Shown here: in pieces, positions 59,901 through 64,000 of the stretch | Layout of the letters: the number at the start of each line of letters is the position of its first letter | How positions within the stretch are numbered: position 1 is the first letter of the stretch | Assembly: GCF_000685315.1 (NCBI RefSeq) | Contig: NZ_ARYM01000003.1 | Location: 62,001-126,000, forward strand | Direction of reading: 5' to 3' | DNA: 64,000 bases | From: Hyphomonas polymorpha PS728 | GTDB taxonomy: Bacteria > Pseudomonadota > Alphaproteobacteria > Caulobacterales > Hyphomonadaceae | Program-made: the position numbers and the translations under genes | Notes under the pieces: generated by a model | What the model was told of the DNA's origin: nothing | Seen by the model: only the letters and a program-made list of their open reading frames with translations | The model's database searches: none

Positions 59901-60239
59901 TCAGCGCAGCAGGGTGACTGTGGCGCGCAGGGTGCCCTCGCCCTTCCAGACGGCGAGGTCGATCTGGTCGCCCGCAAAGAAGCTGCACTTGCCGGGGGAG
60001 AGCAGCTGGACCCGCGCGCCGATATGTACGCTGAGGGTTTCCGGGGCCGGGGTGGAGGCGGCGCTGCGATAGCAGATGCGGAAGACGGGCAGGGTGCCCG
60101 CTGCGGCCATTTCCGGCGGAGCGAGGAAGACGGTCTCGCTCGTCTTGTCACGGACGTAGATTTCCATCTCATAGGCACTCGCCCCGCTGGCGGGCGAAGC
60201 CATCAGGGCAAGGGCGGAGAAAAGGGCAGGCAAAGGCAT
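59901..60239 (-). CDS. Hypothetical secreted protein, paralogue of the previous gene
   Basis: A protein of 112 residues with a signal peptide (MPLPALFSALALMASPASGASA). The mature part contains MEIYVRDKTSETVFLAPPE, FRICYRSAAS, SVHIGARVQLLSPGKCSFFAG and the end GTLRATVTLLR. The IC and GKC cysteines sit where those of the neighbouring protein lie, and both end in a T-x-x-V-x-L-x-R strand. Function unknown. The gene lies 70 bases from the topA stop (60310); the order topA, this gene, its paralogue, rnr runs along the minus strand. Confidence 0.6.
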   Translation of the reverse strand: MPLPALFSALALMASPASGASAYEMEIYVRDKTSETVFLAPPEMAAAGTLPVFRICYRSAASTPAPETLSVHIGARVQLLSPGKCSFFAGDQIDLAVWKGEGTLRATVTLLR

Positions 60240-60309
60240 GGTCGGGGGCCTCCGGTCAGCTTCCTCCGCATAGGGACAGACGGAATCTGAAGGGAGGGTG
60301 AATGGGAGA

Positions 60310-62898
60310 TTACGCCTCGTCCTTCTTCGCCGCCGCCTTCTTCTTCGGAGCGGCTTTCTTCGCAGCTGGTTTCTTCGCGGCGGCTTTCTTGGCGGGCGCT
60401 TTTTTCTTCGCGCTGCCGCCTTTGGCGTTTACCAGTTCGATGGCTTGCTCGAGCGTCACCACATCCGGCGTGACGTCCTTGGGAAGCGTGGCGTTGACCT
60501 TGCCCCATTTCACGTAAGGGCCATAGCGGCCTTCGAACACTTCGATGGCGCCGCCATCGGGATGGTCGCCGAGGGTTTTGAGCGCGGCTGCGCCGGCGCG
60601 GGCAGAGCCGCGGGCTTTCTTGTCCTCGATCAGCGCGACGGCGTGGTTGACGCCGATGGTGAACACATCGCGCGGATCTTTCAGGTTCGCATAGGTCTTG
60701 CCATGCTGAACATACGGCCCGAACCGGCCGAAATTGGCGAGGATCATCTCGCCATCTTCCGGGTGGGGACCAACTTCGCGCGGCAGCATCAGAAGCTCGA
60801 CGGCGCGCGCCAAGGTGAAGCCGTCCAGATTGTCCTTGTCCGCCTTGGTCAGCGAGGCGCGCTTGGGTTTTTCGCCATTCGCCATCTCAACATAGGGGCC
60901 GAAGCGGCCGGATTTGAGGAAGATAGTTTCGCCCGTATCCGGATGAACGCCAAGCTCATTGCCGTCCGGGCTGATGGCTGCGCTCTCTCCGCCTTCGGAG
61001 GAAAACTGGCGCGTGTATTTGCATTCGGGATGGCGCGAGCAGCCGACAAAGGCGCCGAATTTGCCGAGCTTCATCGACAGTTCGCCCTCCTTGCAGAGGG
61101 GGCACTGACGCGGATTTTCAATCGGGTTGCCTTCGGCGTCCTGGCGCGGGAACACATAGGCGCCCAGCGCCTCGTTCAGCGCGTCCAGCACGGCGGAGAC
61201 GCGCAGTTCCTTGGTGCCGTCAATATCAGCGGCAAATTGCTGCCAGAATTCGCGCAGGAAGGCTTTCCAGTCGAGCTTGCCGTCAGAAATCACGTCGAGC
61301 TTTTCTTCCAGCCCGGCGGTGAAGTCATACTCCACATAACGGCTGAAGAAGTTTTCGAGGAAGGCGGTGACAAGGCGGCCCTTGTCTTCGGGCACGAGCG
61401 CCTTGCCTTCGATGCGGACATAGCCGCGGTCTTCCAGCGTCGAGAGGGTGGAGGCATAGGTCGACGGGCGGCCGATGCCGAGTTCTTCCAGGCGCTTGAC
61501 CAAGGAGGCTTCGGTATAGCGCGGGGGCGGCTGGGTGAAGGACTGGTTGGCTTCTGCCTTCAGAAGGTCTGCATGCTGACCTTCCGCCATCTTCGGCAGG
61601 CGCCCTTCGGCATCGTCATCATCATCGCCGGCGTCATGGCCTTCGGTGTAGAGCTTGATGTAGCCGTCAAACACGACGACCTGGCCGGTGGCGCGCAGGC
61701 CTGCGCGCTTGTCCTTCGAGATCAGGTCGATGGTGGTGCGCTCGAACACGGCCGCTTCCATCTGGGACGCCACAGCGCGGCGCCAGACCAGCGTGTAGAG
61801 TTTCTTCAGGTCTCCGTCGCCGTGATAGTCTTCGGGGCGCAGATTGAAGTCGGTCGGGCGGACGGCCTCGTGGGCCTCCTGCGCGTTCTTCGCCTTGGAG
61901 GAATAGCGGCGGGTGTTTTCCGGCAGGTAGCGCGCGCCATAGTTTGACTGGATCATGGCGCGGGCGGCGGCATAGGCCTCCTCGGCCATGTTGACGCCAT
62001 CTGTCCGCATATAGGTGATGCGGCCTTCTTCGTAGAGTTTCTGGGCGGCCTGCATGGTGCGCTTGGCCGAGAAGCCGAGTTTGCGGCTGGCTTCCTGCTG
62101 CAGCGTGGAGGTGATGAAGGGCGGGGGCGGGTTGCGCTTGACCGGCTTTGCCTCAACCGTGCTGACCGAATAGCCGCCGGCCTTGACGATTTCCAGCGCC
62201 CGGTCTGCGTCGCCCTTGTTGCCAAGGGTGAACTTCTTCAGCGTCTCGCCATCCAGCGAATGGAGCCGGGCCTCGAAATGCGACCCATCGGGCGCGCGCA
62301 GCTCGGCGGCGATGTTCCAGTATTCCTGAGGCCGGAACATCTCGATCTCGTTCTCGCGGTCGCACACGATGCGAAGCGCGACCGATTGCACCCGGCCGGC
62401 CGAGCGGGAGCCCGGCAGCTTGCGCCAGAGGACGGGAGAGAGGTTGAAGCCGACGAGATAGTCCAGGGCCCGGCGGGCGAGGTAGGCGTCGACCAGTTCC
62501 TCGTCGATCTTGCGCGGCTGTTCCATGGCTTGGGTCACGGCGCTCTTGGTGATGGCGTTGAACACCACCCGCTCGACCGCCATGTCCTTTTTCAGCGCCC
62601 GGCGCTTTTTCAGCGCCTCGATCAGGTGCCAGGAGATGGCTTCGCCCTCGCGATCAGGGTCAGTCGCGAGGATGAGCGTATCTGCATCCTTCAGGGCGTT
62701 GGCGATGTCGGAGATCCGCTTGGCGGATTTGGCATCGGCCTCCCAGACCATTTCGAAGTCGTTTTCGGGGTCAACCGAGCCGTTTTTCGACGGCAGATCC
62801 CGGATATGCCCGTAGGACGCGAGGACTTTATAGTCCTTGCCCAGGTACTTGTTGATCGTTTTGGCCTTTGCCGGAGACTCGACGACGACAAGTTTCAT
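60310..62898 (-). CDS. topA: DNA topoisomerase I
   Basis: A protein of 862 residues that relaxes negative supercoils. The ATG at 62898 opens the TOPRIM domain (MKLVVVESPAKAKTINKYLG, with LATDPDREGEAISWHL as the metal DxDxE-type site). The catalytic tyrosine is Y296 in EGRITYMRTDG. CPLCKEGELSMKLGKFGAFVGCSRHPEC is a four-cysteine zinc ribbon, and several GPYV-type repeats follow in the C-terminal region. The tail is a lysine/alanine-rich stretch (KKKAPAKKAAAKKPAAKKAA), typical of alphaproteobacterial TopA and likely DNA-binding. Confidence 0.96.
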   Translation of the reverse strand: MKLVVVESPAKAKTINKYLGKDYKVLASYGHIRDLPSKNGSVDPENDFEMVWEADAKSAKRISDIANALKDADTLILATDPDREGEAISWHLIEALKKRRALKKDMAVERVVFNAITKSAVTQAMEQPRKIDEELVDAYLARRALDYLVGFNLSPVLWRKLPGSRSAGRVQSVALRIVCDRENEIEMFRPQEYWNIAAELRAPDGSHFEARLHSLDGETLKKFTLGNKGDADRALEIVKAGGYSVSTVEAKPVKRNPPPPFITSTLQQEASRKLGFSAKRTMQAAQKLYEEGRITYMRTDGVNMAEEAYAAARAMIQSNYGARYLPENTRRYSSKAKNAQEAHEAVRPTDFNLRPEDYHGDGDLKKLYTLVWRRAVASQMEAAVFERTTIDLISKDKRAGLRATGQVVVFDGYIKLYTEGHDAGDDDDDAEGRLPKMAEGQHADLLKAEANQSFTQPPPRYTEASLVKRLEELGIGRPSTYASTLSTLEDRGYVRIEGKALVPEDKGRLVTAFLENFFSRYVEYDFTAGLEEKLDVISDGKLDWKAFLREFWQQFAADIDGTKELRVSAVLDALNEALGAYVFPRQDAEGNPIENPRQCPLCKEGELSMKLGKFGAFVGCSRHPECKYTRQFSSEGGESAAISPDGNELGVHPDTGETIFLKSGRFGPYVEMANGEKPKRASLTKADKDNLDGFTLARAVELLMLPREVGPHPEDGEMILANFGRFGPYVQHGKTYANLKDPRDVFTIGVNHAVALIEDKKARGSARAGAAALKTLGDHPDGGAIEVFEGRYGPYVKWGKVNATLPKDVTPDVVTLEQAIELVNAKGGSAKKKAPAKKAAAKKPAAKKAAPKKKAAAKKDEA

Positions 62899-62970
62899 GC
62901 GGGGGGTCCACCTCTTCAAGGGCGGCAGAGATGGTCTGCCACGGCAGGGGCTGTCAAGGCCGGGACAGCG

Positions 62971-64000
62971 TCAGCCGTCTTCGCGGTAGGCAATGAAGGC
63001 CAGGCTGACGAACAGGAAGAACAGCGGCGGAGACCATGCGGCCACCGCCGCGGGCGCCGCCCCGGTTGCCCCCAGGCTGGAGGAAAATTGCGTGAAAAAA
63101 TAAAGCCCAATGGCCGCCATGACGCCGGTGGCCAGCAGTCTGGAAGTGCCCCCCAGACGCTGCAGGCGCAGGCAGGCCAGCGCCCCGATAAGGGCCATTG
63201 CGGTAAATAGCACGGGTGTCGCCGTAAGGGTGAACCAACGCATCGTATAACGCGAAGTGTCCAGTCCTGCGGCGCGCGTTTCAAAAATGAAGCGCGGCAA
63301 ATCCCAGAAACCGATGGTGTTGGGCGTGGCAAACTCGTCCAGCAGGCGGACTGCGTCCAGCGAGGTTGGGATCGCCAGCGTGGCACGCCGTTCCGGCACC
63401 TGATTGGGCAGGTTCTCGACCAGGTTCTCGAGCTGCCAGAAACCATCGTTCAAAACGGCTCGCTGAGCGTCGATCCGGCGCACAAAGGCAAAGTCATTGG
63501 TCGGCTGACGCCCATTATAAAGACGTTGCTCCTCGATGATCTTCACGCCGGTCAGCGTCCGGCCGCCATCTTCAACCCGGCGCGCATGGATCACATACTG
63601 GCTGGTATCGTCGCCCTGGCGCAGCCAGATGCCGGTTTCGCCCACCGCAACCGTGCCCCGGCCAATGTTCAGCAACCGGGCGCGTTCGGCCTCGTAAGAC
63701 TGGGCAAGGCTGGCGGTAAACGGGTTCAGCACCATGGATGAGAACAGGCCCAACATGATGCCCAGCACGATCACCGGCGTGAGGAACCGCCAGGCCGACA
63801 GGCCGCTTGCGCGGATGATCGAGAGTTCGGAACGCCGGTTCAGCCGGGTAAACGCCATCATCGTCGCTGCCAGAAGGGCGAAAGGCAGGGTCTGTTCGAC
63901 AATCATCGGCAGTTTCATGGCCGACAGGCGCAACGCGTCCAGCAGCGTGATCTCCACGTCGCTGCCAACGGTGCGCATCTGCTCCACCACGTCGATCATC
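62971..64000 (-). CDS. lptG: LPS export ABC transporter permease LptG (3' part; gene runs off the window)
   Basis: At least 342 residues are inside the window; the start lies beyond base 64000, since LptG proteins begin with a membrane helix that is missing here. Seen are KLPMIVEQTLPFALLAATMMAFTRLNRRSELSIIRASGLSAWRFLTPVIVLG (helices 2-3 and the coupling R-S-E-L-x-x-x-R-A-x-G motif), a periplasmic beta-jellyroll region, and the last helices near 63000-63230. With LptB and LptF it extracts LPS from the inner membrane. It ends 72 bases before topA begins (topA ATG at 62898). Confidence 0.88.
   Translation of the reverse strand, partial: MIDVVEQMRTVGSDVEITLLDALRLSAMKLPMIVEQTLPFALLAATMMAFTRLNRRSELSIIRASGLSAWRFLTPVIVLGIMLGLFSSMVLNPFTASLAQSYEAERARLLNIGRGTVAVGETGIWLRQGDDTSQYVIHARRVEDGGRTLTGVKIIEEQRLYNGRQPTNDFAFVRRIDAQRAVLNDGFWQLENLVENLPNQVPERRATLAIPTSLDAVRLLDEFATPNTIGFWDLPRFIFETRAAGLDTSRYTMRWFTLTATPVLFTAMALIGALACLRLQRLGGTSRLLATGVMAAIGLYFFTQFSSSLGATGAAPAAVAAWSPPLFFLFVSLAFIAYREDG

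Noticed and set aside
63999-64000. Treating the last in-frame ATG as the lptG start
   Set aside because: The protein would begin without the first membrane helix present in all LptG proteins; the gene continues past the window end.

Overview
The window looks like a chromosomal segment from a GC-rich alphaproteobacterium, probably of the Caulobacter/Hyphomonas group (inference). The main clues are a divK-pleD pair, the nearby run rpmG / NUDIX / rnr / topA, a Tad/Cpa pilus operon, a GTTC-N7-GTTC type SOS box in front of dinB, a CBP3-type cytochrome bc1 chaperone and a membrane pyrophosphatase. Most of it is housekeeping sequence; no prophage, transposase or CRISPR array was seen.

Layout: 1-4.5 kb holds a vitamin B12 uptake operon (btuB-btuF-btuC-btuD, each gene overlapping the next by 4 bases). 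4.6-7 kb holds a small membrane protein, galU and a PLP-dependent Thr/Ser dehydratase. 7.2-14.2 kb is a Tad/Cpa pilus assembly operon (cpaB, cpaC, a small lipoprotein, cpaE, cpaF, tadB, tadC) with no pilin, prepilin peptidase or pseudopilin genes in view. 14.2-18.5 kb carries accA, thiL and hppA, closed by a strong terminator. 18.7-23.3 kb carries bamE and a lipid/DNA-architecture block (CBP3 chaperone, plsX, fabH, ihfA, a MerR regulator and a small XRE-type regulator). 23.4-29.6 kb holds tRNA-Pro(GGG), a cysteine-rich Sel1 protein, msrB, an S9 oligopeptidase lipoprotein, a small DEDDh-like exonuclease, a MaoC protein and a membrane protein. 29.6-37.8 kb is mostly on the minus strand: acyl-CoA synthetase, M28 peptidase lipoprotein, GNAT, SnoaL-like protein, MATE exporter, a dihydroorotase-like protein that has lost its metal-binding histidines, and pyrB. 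37.9-47.7 kb contains an EEP-fold hydrolase, an AEC transporter, ruvX and the GatCAB genes. gatC is separated from gatA by about 3.3 kb of unrelated genes, among them a GSU2403-like nucleotidyltransferase preceded by an AT-rich island with two interleaved inverted repeats. 47.9-52.6 kb (minus) has HIT, DUF2007-like, FemAB-like GNAT, GDPD, RidA and SOS-controlled dinB. 52.8-64 kb has divK-pleD, an MFS transporter, rpmG, NUDIX, rnr, two related small secreted proteins, topA and the 3' part of lptG, which runs off the window.

The most unusual signals are non-coding. One is a family of 10-bp-periodic direct repeats (GGACA every helical turn) at 4570-4599, 56146-56195 and, remarkably, inside the thiL coding sequence at 15444-15494. 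A second is a 163-bp element at 47761-47923 built of two inverted arms, each with its own hairpin of different sequence but the same structure, with a degenerate relative near 57027-57080. A third is the AT-rich double dyad at 41622-41676. Protein-level oddities are a CpaE whose P-loop lacks both lysines, an 87-residue lipoprotein where CpaD is expected, and the catalytically degenerate PyrC.
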